From the NCBI RefSeq assembly GCF_000709085.1, contig NZ_JFBD01000034.1:1-36534 (forward strand): a DNA stretch of 36,534 nt, written 5' to 3'. The notes under the pieces are model-generated. The model had not been told where the DNA came from and searched no databases. It saw nothing but the letters and a program-made list of their open reading frames with translations. Source of the DNA: Virgibacillus alimentarius. Its GTDB lineage: Bacteria; Bacillota; Bacilli; Bacillales; Amphibacillaceae. The position numbers and the translations under genes were made by a program. Within the stretch, counting starts at the first letter, position 1, and each line of letters opens with the position of its first letter. Positions 6,826-14,382 of this stretch are shown in pieces.

Positions 6826-7605
6826 GTGAAGCATGCGATTATTACAGCCGGCTCCAAAGGACTTGGCAGAAAAGTAACCGAACATTTTCTGAAAAATAAT
6901 TGCTCCGTAACGGTAAATTATCTGAGTGATGTAAAAAGAGTGGAAGCACTAAAAGAAGAATGGAAAACCTATAATGATAAATTGCAATTTGTTCAAGGGG
7001 ATGTAACGAAAAAAGAGGACATTGTCAAAATTGTAAAGCAAGCAAAAGAAAAGTTTGGAAGAATTGACTACTTGATTAATAATGCAGGTCCCTATGTATT
7101 TGAAGAAAAGAAATTAGTAGATTATGAAGATGATGAATGGTATAAGATGTTGGAAGGGAATTTAAGTTCCGTATTCCATTTCTCTAAATTAGTTATCCCA
7201 ATCATGCGTGAACAGCAATTTGGCCGAATTATCACATATGGATTTCAGGACGCAGAACACTGTCCGGCTTGGTTGCATCGTTCTGCATTCGGCGCAGCAA
7301 AAGTAGGACTTGTTTCATTGACAAGGAGTATTGCGACGGAAGAGGCGAAAAACGGGATTACCGCTAATATGGTTTCGCCCGGTGATATTACTGGAAAAAT
7401 GAAAGAAGCGGATATCGATACAGCTAGAACAATCGAAGACACAACTACTCCTGTCGGCCGTCCAGGTTCAGGCGAAGATCTGGCACGTCTTATAGGCTTC
7501 CTATGTGAGGAAGACTCCGACATGATTACAGGAAGTGTCGTTTCAGCTGCAGGCGGAGTCCATGTTGCAAACCAAAACAAACGAAAAACCCTTTCCTATA
7601 ATTAG
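6826..7605 (+). CDS. Short-chain dehydrogenase/reductase, possible pterin reductase partner of FolE
   Basis: This classical SDR of about 259 aa has an N-terminal dinucleotide-binding TAGSKGLG motif, NNAG at about residue 90, and an MVSPGDI segment after the active site. The expected YxxxK is not obvious: the region reads WLHRSAFGAAKVGLVSLT, so a Phe may stand where the catalytic Tyr usually lies (SAFGAAK against the common YxAAK). If so, chemistry could be altered. Start choice is open between GTG codons at 6817, 6823 and 6826; AGGTAGGTG upstream favours 6823 or 6826. Pairing with folE suggests dihydropterin reduction like FolM, which is inference. The gene ends inside its own terminator hairpin. 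Confidence 0.85.
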   Translation: MKHAIITAGSKGLGRKVTEHFLKNNCSVTVNYLSDVKRVEALKEEWKTYNDKLQFVQGDVTKKEDIVKIVKQAKEKFGRIDYLINNAGPYVFEEKKLVDYEDDEWYKMLEGNLSSVFHFSKLVIPIMREQQFGRIITYGFQDAEHCPAWLHRSAFGAAKVGLVSLTRSIATEEAKNGITANMVSPGDITGKMKEADIDTARTIEDTTTPVGRPGSGEDLARLIGFLCEEDSDMITGSVVSAAGGVHVANQNKRKTLSYN

Positions 7606-7619
7606 GATAGGGCTTTTTT
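7588..7619 (+). terminator. Terminator overlapping the SDR stop codon
   Basis: CCCTTTCCTA (7589-7598) pairs with TAGGATAGGG (7603-7612) with one mismatch and is followed by six T's. The stop codon TAG at 7603-7605 is part of the stem. Confidence 0.85.
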
Positions 7620-7625
7620 GTATGA

Positions 7626-7655
7626 GTGCCTGTCACTTCCCGAATTTTGTCGAAT
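7626..7655 (+). repeat. Dispersed ~30-bp intergenic element, copy 4
   Basis: GTGCCTGTCACTTCCCG followed by AATTTTGTCGAAT. It lies between the converging SDR and phosphoribosyltransferase genes, directly after the SDR terminator. Confidence 0.85.
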
Positions 7656-7664
7656 AAAAGTCCA

Positions 7665-8198
7665 TTAAAAGAGAGGGAGCTCTTCTAAGTAAAGAATATC
7701 ATCGCGTCTTGCAGCGTCACCCTCCGCTAAAATAGCAGCCTTAGCCACAACGGCCCCACCAGCTTTATTTACTAACTTCTCAAGTGCGCTGATGGACTCA
7801 CCAGAACTGATGACATCATCGATTAACGCAACACGTTTTCCTTTCAAATATTCAGCGTCTTGTGAACTGAGAAATAATAATTGCTTACGTTGCGTTGTAA
7901 TGGAAAAAACTTCGATAACAAGCGGTTTTTCCATATAAGTTTTTACACTTTTTCTGGCCACAACGTAGCGATCCATTCCCATCCCTTTTGTCATTTCATG
8001 GACAAACGGAATTCCTTTTGCTTCTGCTGTAACGAGAACGTCCACCTCAGGCAATTTTTCAGCAAGAGCAGGAGCTGCTGCAATAACAAGCTCCGTATCT
8101 CCTAAAATAACAAAACTTGCTATTTTTAAGTTCTCATTTACAGGGACAATCGGCAGTTTCCGTGTTACCCCTGCTACTTTTAGTTCATAAGTTTTCAT
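7665..8198 (-). CDS. Purine phosphoribosyltransferase (adenine PRT-like)
   Basis: This type I phosphoribosyltransferase of 177 aa has a clear PRPP-binding loop, RVALIDDVISSGES, at about residues 121-134. An early substrate segment, LVTAEAKGIPFVHEMTKGMG, resembles those of adenine and xanthine PRTs. Such enzymes make a purine nucleotide from a free base and PRPP. It is the second gene of a two-gene operon with a purine permease (47 bp gap) behind paired PurR boxes, so salvage of an imported purine base is well supported. The exact base (adenine, guanine or xanthine) is not settled. The start has GAGGTGG upstream. Confidence 0.85.
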   Translation of the reverse strand: MKTYELKVAGVTRKLPIVPVNENLKIASFVILGDTELVIAAAPALAEKLPEVDVLVTAEAKGIPFVHEMTKGMGMDRYVVARKSVKTYMEKPLVIEVFSITTQRKQLLFLSSQDAEYLKGKRVALIDDVISSGESISALEKLVNKAGGAVVAKAAILAEGDAARRDDILYLEELPLF

Positions 8199-8244
8199 TT
8201 GTCAACCACCTCTATTTATTTATCCAATTTCATCTTTATTACAT

Positions 8245-9306
8245 TTAAAAAATACCGAGTAAAAACTGCATGATAACGCCAGCCAACATCCCTAAAAAAG
8301 GATCAGAAATAGCGGTGATAATCATGGTTACACCACCAATTATGCTTGACTCACCTCCAGAAGTAAGTGCAGAAGCTGCATTGTTAGGCAATGTAACAAT
8401 AGCACCTAAGACAAATAAAAAGCCTGTAATCGAAGCGCTTGGTACATATTTACCGATTTTAGGTAATAATTTCATGCCAAGAATAATAGCCATGAGTCCC
8501 ATCATTAAAACACCAGCAAAGACTGCATGGGGAGCGCTGGCAGTTGCAGAGATAACAACTTCCACTGGACCACCGCCAACAAGAGCAGATCCCATATCAG
8601 CTAGACTGCTGATAATGGTGATAGTATCTATATTTACCGTAGAATCTGCAATATCGGCATTTATTTTTCCAAAGGCAATATTCGCACCAATATTCAAACA
8701 AACCATCGCTAGGGATCCACGAATAATCGTCGGGCTTAGTTTAGGCCTTTGGAGGATAAATTTTTCCTGTGTTGCATTTTTACCAGCACCAGGTTTCTCT
8801 TTTTGTATGAAAAAATAAATGAAGCTGGATAAAATAACGGAAATGGTAATCGTATAAACAAGATCATTTGTTGCAATATACGTAATAAGCGCGCTGGCAA
8901 AGGAAGAAATACCGACGATGCGATCATTCTTAGCCATATTCCAGGCCACCTTTGCAAGCATAATCCCAACTCCAGCCATCATACCGTTTGTAATGACTGG
9001 ACCAATCCAATCTATGATTTTCTCTAGAATTCCGAACATTCCTATGATAAGCATTATGAGTGCGCCATAGAAAATCATTGATAAGCGATCCCGAATATTT
9101 TTCCCCATTGTTCCTGCTACCGTAATTGTCTCTGCCTGAAATGATATGACAGCGACATTGCTCGTCAATGTATTTCCGAACGCACCAATAATGAAGGCAA
9201 GAGCAGTGGGAACAGATGCAAAGCCGAATGTCATGGCAAGCAAACCTTGAGGAAGACCGTTAAGCACACCACTTATTGCTGCAAGTATATCCTTTAGAAT
9301 ATCCAT
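8245..9306 (-). CDS. NCS2-like purine base permease
   Basis: This 353-aa polytopic membrane protein has about ten to twelve hydrophobic segments. It resembles the AzgA/PbuG type, with FGNTLTSNVAVISF near residue 45, a VGGGPVEVVISATASAPHAVFAGVLMMG segment, and small-residue-rich reentrant regions. It is shorter than AzgA (about 430 aa) and lacks the usual N-terminal extension, so the family assignment is moderate. Two independent signs point to purines: the downstream phosphoribosyltransferase, and the PurR operator with a good promoter at 9353-9396. The start ATG at 9306 is preceded by AAAGGGGAAACGAG. Confidence 0.75.
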   Translation of the reverse strand: MDILKDILAAISGVLNGLPQGLLAMTFGFASVPTALAFIIGAFGNTLTSNVAVISFQAETITVAGTMGKNIRDRLSMIFYGALIMLIIGMFGILEKIIDWIGPVITNGMMAGVGIMLAKVAWNMAKNDRIVGISSFASALITYIATNDLVYTITISVILSSFIYFFIQKEKPGAGKNATQEKFILQRPKLSPTIIRGSLAMVCLNIGANIAFGKINADIADSTVNIDTITIISSLADMGSALVGGGPVEVVISATASAPHAVFAGVLMMGLMAIILGMKLLPKIGKYVPSASITGFLFVLGAIVTLPNNAASALTSGGESSIIGGVTMIITAISDPFLGMLAGVIMQFLLGIF

Positions 9307-9352
9307 CTCGTTTCCCCTTTTTTAGTAGAATAGATCGAAAAAATATTTCTTA

Positions 9353-9396
9353 AATACCGAACAATAATAACATTAATCTGTTTAATGTTCAACTTT
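9353..9396 (-). promoter_or_regulatory. PurR operator and sigma-A promoter of the purine-salvage operon
   Basis: AATACCGAACAAT at 9353-9365 matches the B. subtilis PurBox (AWWWCCGAACWWT) at every position. An inverted, weaker partner, AATGTTCAACTTT, lies at 9384-9396, 18 bp away, the usual arrangement. On the minus strand TTGAAC (9392-9387), a 17-bp spacer and TATTAT (9369-9364) form a promoter between and across the boxes, so PurR bound here would block transcription of the permease and phosphoribosyltransferase genes. Confidence 0.85.
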
Positions 9397-9403
9397 TGAG
9401 TAT

Positions 9404-9432
9404 GGTGCCTGGCACCACCCGAATATTGTCGG
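9404..9432 (+). repeat. Dispersed intergenic element, copy 5 (variant)
   Basis: It reads GGTGCCTGGCACCACCCG then AATATTGTCGG. The centre differs from the other copies: GGTGCCTGGCACC forms a palindrome in place of TGTCACTT. It lies upstream of the purine operon promoter. Confidence 0.75.
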
Positions 9433-9440
9433 AAAATATA

Positions 9441-9487
9441 AAAGGTCGGAGCAGGTTCCTTTTCAGGTACCGTTCTCCGACGCTTTA
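9441..9487 (-). terminator. Terminator of the cupin gene
   Basis: An imperfect stem, GTCGGAGCAGGTTCC against GGTACCGTTCTCCGAC, spans about 9444-9482. On the minus strand a T-rich tail follows. It is about 110 bp after the cupin stop codon. Confidence 0.6.
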
Positions 9488-9599
9488 AGTCTATTATCAT
9501 CTTATTGTGGACCAGAATTTTTCTTTGTCTAATTTATGAGCAAATTTGACATTTCAGTATATACAATTCGACAAAAATTCTAAAAGTGCTTCTCCTTCC

Positions 9600-9920
9600 T
9601 TATCGATTCAACCTACTCATCGTCACATAGATGGATACTGCTTCACTACCAGTGTTTGTAAATTCGATCATTTCATCGTTCCCGCAATGAATAACGTCGT
9701 CTTCTACGACATCAACTTTCTCTTTGTTAATGGTAAAGGTTCCTTCCCCTTGGACCACATGCAAATATAACTCATAACCCGGATGATTATGGGCAGGCAT
9801 TTGCTGGTTTGGCAAAAAATTAAGCATAAACATTATGCTGTTTTTTGTTCGAAATACGTCTTTTTTCGTAAAGCTCTTTTTATCGAATTTCTGAGCTGTT
9901 TTAATGGTCTGTTTTTCCAT
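9600..9920 (-). CDS. Small cupin-domain protein
   Basis: This single-domain cupin of about 106 aa carries AHNHPGYELYLHVVQGEG, the first cupin motif with metal-binding His residues and Glu. The second motif is degenerate. The ATG at 9920 is preferred because AAAGGAG lies at 9930-9936; longer in-frame starts upstream would overlap or precede this site. The substrate is unknown. It is divergent from fnr with about 196 bp between start codons, which suggests, without proof, a role linked to oxygen limitation or nitrogen oxides. Confidence 0.8.
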   Translation of the reverse strand: MEKQTIKTAQKFDKKSFTKKDVFRTKNSIMFMLNFLPNQQMPAHNHPGYELYLHVVQGEGTFTINKEKVDVVEDDVIHCGNDEMIEFTNTGSEAVSIYVTMSRLNR

Positions 9921-10116
9921 TTGGTTCATCTCCTTTGTTATACGAACTGTTCTACATTCCACTTTACACGATAAGTGGTCTAACCTAACTATAAAATGCT
10001 TGTGTTTGCGGAAATTAAAATGAATAAATTCACATTTTTGTCGGTTTTCAATACTAAAAAGGCAGATGGTTCAATGATAAAATGGTAATAGACAACGAAA
10101 GAGAGGGGTGTGTAAC

Positions 10117-10836
10117 GTGCAGATGGAAATGCTCGCCTATTCACATGAAAACAATGTAATTTCCAAACAGCTATATACGTTATTAAATGAAATAGGAACC
10201 CCAATGAAAAAACAGCAAAATGAATACCTTTTTCACAGCGGTATGGATGCTAATGAAATTTTCTTATTAAAATCGGGGCTTGTTCACATCGCATTACTCA
10301 CGTCTGATGGAAAAGAGTTGTCACTAAGAATATGTAAAAAGGGCGATATCGTTGGTGAATTGACCGTGTTCAGTGACAATCCTCAGTATTTATTAAGTGC
10401 TAAAGTAATAGAGCCCGGTGAGTTGCTCGTAATCAACAGAGAGAAATTGGAAAGAGAGCTAATGACAAATAGTGCACTGACTTTTGAATTTATGAAATGG
10501 ATAAGTGATCACATGCGCAAATTTCAATTAAAGATTAGGGATTTATTATTGCATGGGAAGAAAGGCGCACTATATTCTACACTTATTCGCTTGTCAAACA
10601 GCTTTGGCAAAAAACAAGGCGATGGTATTTTAATTGACCTCGTACTGACAAATCAAGAACTGGCAAATTTTTGTTCAGCAACGCGTGAAAGTATCAATCG
10701 AATGCTGACCGATTTAAGAAATCTAGATGTGATTGCAATGACTAAAAAAGGGGAAATTCTCATTAAAGATATTGCATTTTTAAGAAATGAAATCGGTTGT
10801 GAGCTTTGTCCTATTCAAGTTTGTAATATCAATTAA
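10117..10836 (+). CDS. fnr: FNR anaerobic regulator, Bacillus type with C-terminal iron-sulfur ligands
   Basis: This CRP/FNR-family activator of 239 aa has an N-terminal cyclic-nucleotide-binding fold (about residues 20-115), a long dimer helix and a C-terminal winged helix. The last residues, CELCPIQVCNIN, place cysteines at 228, 231 and 236. B. subtilis FNR uses C-terminal Cys227, Cys230 and Cys235, with Asp141, to hold a [4Fe-4S] cluster; Asp142 in KIRDLLLHGKKG fits the fourth ligand. It should activate anaerobic genes at TGTGA-N6-TCACA sites, and one lies upstream of narK. The start is probably the GTG at 10117 after AGAGGGG; a GTG at 10108 overlaps that site. Confidence 0.93.
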   Translation: MQMEMLAYSHENNVISKQLYTLLNEIGTPMKKQQNEYLFHSGMDANEIFLLKSGLVHIALLTSDGKELSLRICKKGDIVGELTVFSDNPQYLLSAKVIEPGELLVINREKLERELMTNSALTFEFMKWISDHMRKFQLKIRDLLLHGKKGALYSTLIRLSNSFGKKQGDGILIDLVLTNQELANFCSATRESINRMLTDLRNLDVIAMTKKGEILIKDIAFLRNEIGCELCPIQVCNIN

Positions 10837-10841
10837 AAAAA

Positions 10842-10872
10842 GGGGGGAGCTGCCACTGTGCTCCCTTCTTTC
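10842..10872 (+). terminator. Probable terminator of fnr
   Basis: GGGAGC (10845-10850) pairs with GCTCCC (10860-10865), with flanking G-T and A-T pairs, followed by a T-rich stretch. It lies directly after the fnr stop codon, which suggests fnr and narK are separate transcripts. Confidence 0.6.
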
Positions 10873-11003
10873 GGTTTGCTCAGGCGCTTCTTTTTTCCAA
10901 TGTGATGTATCTATTAAATCATACATCTAGTTCTTCGGTAGTTAAAAATATCACACCCTTTATGCAAACATAATGCCATCCATTTATTATTTTTCATCCT
11001 TTA

Positions 11004-11046
11004 TGTGACTAACTTCACTTTGTATAAAATTATTTTCGTTTAAAAT
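11004..11046 (+). promoter_or_regulatory. FNR box and promoter of narK
   Basis: TGTGACTAACTTCACT at 11004-11019 matches the Bacillus FNR/CRP site TGTGA-N6-TCACA with one mismatch. Its centre is 11011.5. TAAAAT at 11041-11046 fits a -10 and would put the start site near 11053, so the box is centred at -41.5, the class II activator position. No good -35 is present, as expected for an activator-dependent promoter. Confidence 0.8.
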
Positions 11047-11094
11047 GAAGTAAATACGAAACTATAGTAGTAAAGCGAAGATAGGAGAATGAAG

Positions 11095-12579
11095 ATGAAA
11101 AAGGCAAATGTTCAACTTTCCCTGCAAACGTCAAGTCTGATTGCTGGATTTATGGTTTGGGTGATTATCTCTTCTTTAATGCCAAGTATTAAGGAAGACA
11201 TTACATTAACCCCAGGACAAGTGTCACTCGTTACAGCTATCCCTGTTATACTCGGATCTTTGTTAAGAATCCCCATTGGTTTTTATACAAACCGGTTTGG
11301 GGCAAGAAACATGTTCGTCATCAGTTTTTTGATCTTATTGTTTCCAGTTTATTATATCAGTGAGGCAAATTCATTCATCGACCTCGTTATCGGCGGACTC
11401 ATACTCGGGGTAGGAGGAGCTACATTTTCAATTGGTGTTACCTCTTTGCCTAAATACTATTCGCCAGCAAAACATGGTCTTGTTAACGGAATTTATGGTG
11501 TTGGAAACGTAGGTACAGCACTAACAACCTTTGCTGCTCCTGTGCTGGCAGCATCGATTGGATGGGTGAATACTGTACGCTTATTTTTAATCCTGTTGCT
11601 TGTATTTGCTTTGTTAAATTTCCTGCTAGGGGATAAAAAAGAAGTGAAAGTTAAACAGTCGATGGTAAAACAAATTAGTGGCGTGTACAAAAATATGACA
11701 CTATGGTTCTTGAGCTTATTCTATTTTATTACATTTGGCGCTTTTGTGGCATTTACTGTATTTTTGCCAAGTACGCTTGTAGATGACTTTCATCTTACCC
11801 CAGTTGATGCTGGTCTGCGGACTGCAGGCTTTATCGCGCTTGCAACTTTTATCCGGCCGGTTGGTGGGTGGTTGGCGGATAAATTCAATGCATTTATCAT
11901 TTTGATGTTTACTTTCTTAGGTGTAGCCTTATCAGGTGTGCTGCTTTCATTCTCACCAACTATTGAATGGTACACAATCGGTGCTTTAGTTGTTGGTGTA
12001 AGTATCGGAATTGGAAATGGAACCATATTTAAATTGGTACCTCTTTATTTTTCCAAACAAGCCGGCGTTGTCAACGGCATTGTCTCTGCAATGGGAGGAC
12101 TTGGCGGCTTCTTCCCTCCGCTATTATTGACTGCGGTTTATAATATCACTGGCCAATATTCCATTGCTTTTATGTTGCTTTCGGAACTGGCACTGGCAAG
12201 CTTTATCATTGTTATTTTTATGTATTATAGTGATCGGATGTCCATGGAAAGAAATATTATTGAAGGTGTAGCGGAGGGTGTTATGGTTACGAATAAGCGA
12301 GGCATTATTCAAAACGTAAATCCAGCTTTTACACGCGTAACGGGATTTACGAAAGAAGAAGCTATCGGGAGAACACCAAAACTGTTATCATCAGGAAAAC
12401 ATGATAAGGCCTTTTATAATCATATGTGGAATTCCATTGAAAAAAATGACCACTGGGAAGGCGAGATCTGGAATAAACGCAAAAATGGAGATATATACAA
12501 AGAATGGCTCAGCATTAACAAAATAAAAAACAGCAAAGGGGAAGTCCAATACTACGCAGGAATGTTTTCGGAATTGTAA
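11095..12579 (+). CDS. narK: NarK-type nitrate/nitrite transporter with C-terminal PAS domain
   Basis: Residues 1 to about 383 form a 12-segment major-facilitator protein of the nitrate/nitrite porter group. The repeated glycine-rich signatures are visible (GGLILGVGGATFSIG...GIYGVGNVGTA and GVVNGIVSAMGGLGGFFPP). A cytoplasmic PAS domain follows (about 388-494): VAEGVMVTNKRGII, NPAFTRVTGFTKEEAIGR, HWEGEIWNKRKNGDIY, and a final strand YYAGMFSEL. Ordinary NarK ends near 395-400 aa, so the PAS domain is an added sensor module. The protein stops at the end of PAS, where PAS-GGDEF or PAS-kinase proteins would continue. ATG 11095 is preferred over 11089 because the AGGAG site is only one base from the latter. 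FNR control is indicated by the upstream box. Confidence 0.9.
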   Translation: MKKANVQLSLQTSSLIAGFMVWVIISSLMPSIKEDITLTPGQVSLVTAIPVILGSLLRIPIGFYTNRFGARNMFVISFLILLFPVYYISEANSFIDLVIGGLILGVGGATFSIGVTSLPKYYSPAKHGLVNGIYGVGNVGTALTTFAAPVLAASIGWVNTVRLFLILLLVFALLNFLLGDKKEVKVKQSMVKQISGVYKNMTLWFLSLFYFITFGAFVAFTVFLPSTLVDDFHLTPVDAGLRTAGFIALATFIRPVGGWLADKFNAFIILMFTFLGVALSGVLLSFSPTIEWYTIGALVVGVSIGIGNGTIFKLVPLYFSKQAGVVNGIVSAMGGLGGFFPPLLLTAVYNITGQYSIAFMLLSELALASFIIVIFMYYSDRMSMERNIIEGVAEGVMVTNKRGIIQNVNPAFTRVTGFTKEEAIGRTPKLLSSGKHDKAFYNHMWNSIEKNDHWEGEIWNKRKNGDIYKEWLSINKIKNSKGEVQYYAGMFSEL

Positions 12580-12593
12580 GCGGGGGAGAATTA

Positions 12594-12623
12594 GTGCCTG
12601 TCACTTCCCGAATTTTGTCGAAT
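12594..12623 (+). repeat. Dispersed ~30-bp intergenic element, copy 6
   Basis: GTGCCTGTCACTTCCCG followed by AATTTTGTCGAAT. It lies directly after narK and faces an inverted copy at 12699-12740 across the narK terminator. Confidence 0.85.
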
Positions 12624-12642
12624 GATATATTTATTTTAAAAT

Positions 12643-12682
12643 TATGGCTCAGCTGCTACTGCGGTTGAGCCATACTTTTTTT
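12643..12682 (+). terminator. narK terminator
   Basis: TATGGCTCA (12643-12651) and TGAGCCATA (12666-12674) form a perfect 9-bp stem with further partial pairing in the loop, followed by a T run. It lies between two inverted dispersed elements. Confidence 0.85.
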
Positions 12683-12698
12683 AAAGGTCACAACGCAA

Positions 12699-12740
12699 AT
12701 TCGACATAAATTGACTACAATCGGGAAGTGACAGGCACCC
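12699..12740 (-). repeat. Dispersed element, copy 7, interrupted
   Basis: On the minus strand it reads GGGTGCCTGTCACTTCCCG and then, after about ten extra bases (ATTGTAGTCA...), the ATTTATGTCGAAT end. It is the family element with a short insertion, inverted relative to copy 6, and lies upstream of the pdaC-like gene. Confidence 0.7.
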
Positions 12741-12840
12741 ATCATTCTATTGAAATATTTGTAACACTTCTGTAATATAGAAAGGGGTTATTTTTTGTGA
12801 ACCTATTTTGCTAGATAAGGATATAAAGGGGACTTGCTTT

Positions 12841-14301
12841 GTGGTAAGGCGTAGGAAAATTTTGAGTTGGTTCGTTACTGTTGTAATCGTATTTTTGGCC
12901 ACACTAGGTATTAATAAACTCGTGCATGCAACGATTCATAAAATGAAAGATAAGCCGGTTCAATCAGAGGAAACGGAAGAAGTAGTTAGCAGCAAGTATC
13001 CAAATTTAGAGTTAAAAATAGAAACGAAGGAAGCAGATACATATCGAATCTTTGTGCATAAACCTATAACAGAAGGTACTAACATCAATACTTCCATTGA
13101 TAAATGGATAAATAATCAAAGGAATACGTTTTTAGAAGAAATGGAGGAAAGAGAAACAGGGCTAAAAGAGAAAGAAATTCAGGGAGAATTAAATGTTCAA
13201 GTGGAGACAAAGAAAATTACGGATGAACTATATAGCCTTGTTTTTCGTGTCTATACATATACAGGTGGAGCAAATGGCCAGCAAATAATGAAAGTATTCA
13301 ATGTCGATATAGGACGAGATAAATCTCTGAAACTATCAAATGTTATTGAAATAGATGAGGAATCATTACCGGAAATTCAAGAATTAGTGAAAGAGGAACT
13401 GCAAAAGAAGGAAGAAGTAAAACCGTTTATTTTTGATGACTTACTTGATGAAACATTGAAGCAACCAGCTAAATGGAAATGGTCACTTGATCGAAAAGCC
13501 CTGACCCTCTACTTCGATGAATATGAAATCGCAGCTGGTGCAGCGGGAACGATCGAATTGGAAATTCCTATTGAAAAACTCTATGTATATTTAAATGATG
13601 ATATTGATTCCATCCTAAAGATGCCGAAAGAACAGCAAAAAGAAAAGGAAAAAATCATTCAAAAAGAGCATGAAAAAAGGGAAGAACTTGACCCCGATGG
13701 TAAATATATCGCCTTAACATTCGATGATGGACCTAGCGAAAAAGTGACTCCAGGCGTGTTGAAAACGTTGGAAAAATATGATGCGAAAGCTACTTTTTTT
13801 ATGCTCGGAAGTCAAGCTGATCATTATCCAGAACTTGCCTATGAAGTTGCATCTGCCGGCCATGAAATAGGTAATCACTCTAGGGGACATCCGGTACTGC
13901 CTAATTTAAATAAGGAGGGCATTAAGGATGAATTGGACTATACACATGAAAAACTGAAAGAAGTTACTGGGGTTTCACCGGGTTTGATCCGGCCACCATA
14001 TGGTGCTTTTAATTCTGACGTAGTGGAGTATGCGATAGATCATAATACTCAAATTGCCATGTGGTCGATCGATTCCTTGGACTGGAAATCAAGAGATGCA
14101 AAATCGATTGAAAAGATCGTATTAAATGAAGCAACACCAAACGCAATTGTGCTGATGCATGACATACACTCATCAACAGCAGATGCCTTGCCAAAAATCT
14201 TAAAAAAACTAAAAGAAGAAGGGTATGAATTTGTTACCGTATCCCAATTACTAAAACTGAAAGAAGAAAATGACGTCGGTCCATACTATGGAGAAGTATG
14301 A
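12841..14301 (+). CDS. pdaC: PdaC-like peptidoglycan/polysaccharide deacetylase
   Basis: This membrane-anchored protein of about 486 aa has an N-terminal hydrophobic segment (about 7-25) and an extracellular DUF4163/DUF3298-type region (about 45-260). A C-terminal NodB deacetylase domain follows, with TFDDGPS (about residue 293), HSRGHP, RPPYGAF, WSIDSLDW and LMHDIHS; the Asp-His-His metal site and catalytic residues are all visible. B. subtilis PdaC (467 aa) has the same layout and deacetylates MurNAc in peptidoglycan, giving lysozyme resistance. A TTG at 12808 is in frame, but the GTG at 12841 has AAAGGGG at 12825-12831 and is preferred. A promoter TTGAAA-17-TAATAT is possible at about 12750. 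Confidence 0.9.
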   Translation: MVRRRKILSWFVTVVIVFLATLGINKLVHATIHKMKDKPVQSEETEEVVSSKYPNLELKIETKEADTYRIFVHKPITEGTNINTSIDKWINNQRNTFLEEMEERETGLKEKEIQGELNVQVETKKITDELYSLVFRVYTYTGGANGQQIMKVFNVDIGRDKSLKLSNVIEIDEESLPEIQELVKEELQKKEEVKPFIFDDLLDETLKQPAKWKWSLDRKALTLYFDEYEIAAGAAGTIELEIPIEKLYVYLNDDIDSILKMPKEQQKEKEKIIQKEHEKREELDPDGKYIALTFDDGPSEKVTPGVLKTLEKYDAKATFFMLGSQADHYPELAYEVASAGHEIGNHSRGHPVLPNLNKEGIKDELDYTHEKLKEVTGVSPGLIRPPYGAFNSDVVEYAIDHNTQIAMWSIDSLDWKSRDAKSIEKIVLNEATPNAIVLMHDIHSSTADALPKILKKLKEEGYEFVTVSQLLKLKEENDVGPYYGEV

Positions 14302-14308
14302 AGTAAGA

Positions 14309-14356
14309 GGACAGTCCCCCACTACGCTAAAGTGATTAAGCAGTGGGGGACTGTCC
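14309..14356. repeat. Perfect 15-bp inverted repeat after pdaC
   Basis: GGACAGTCCCCCACT (14309-14323) is matched exactly by its complement at 14342-14356, with an 18-nt loop and no clear T run. The arm itself contains the smaller palindrome GGACAGTCC. It looks like an intergenic repeat of the GGGGACAGTCCC type rather than a plain terminator, though it may end the pdaC transcript. Confidence 0.75.
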
Positions 14357-14382
14357 CTATTTGGTATGCTTTTATGTTTTTG

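Noticed and set aside
8270-8818. 182-codon plus-strand frame inside the permease gene
   Set aside because: Antisense shadow of a membrane-protein gene. No ribosome site; Ile/Pro-rich composition typical of reversed hydrophobic codons.
9963-10107. FNR box in the cupin-fnr divergent region
   Set aside because: Only separated half-sites (TGTG near 10001 and TTCACA near 10030) with the wrong spacing were found.
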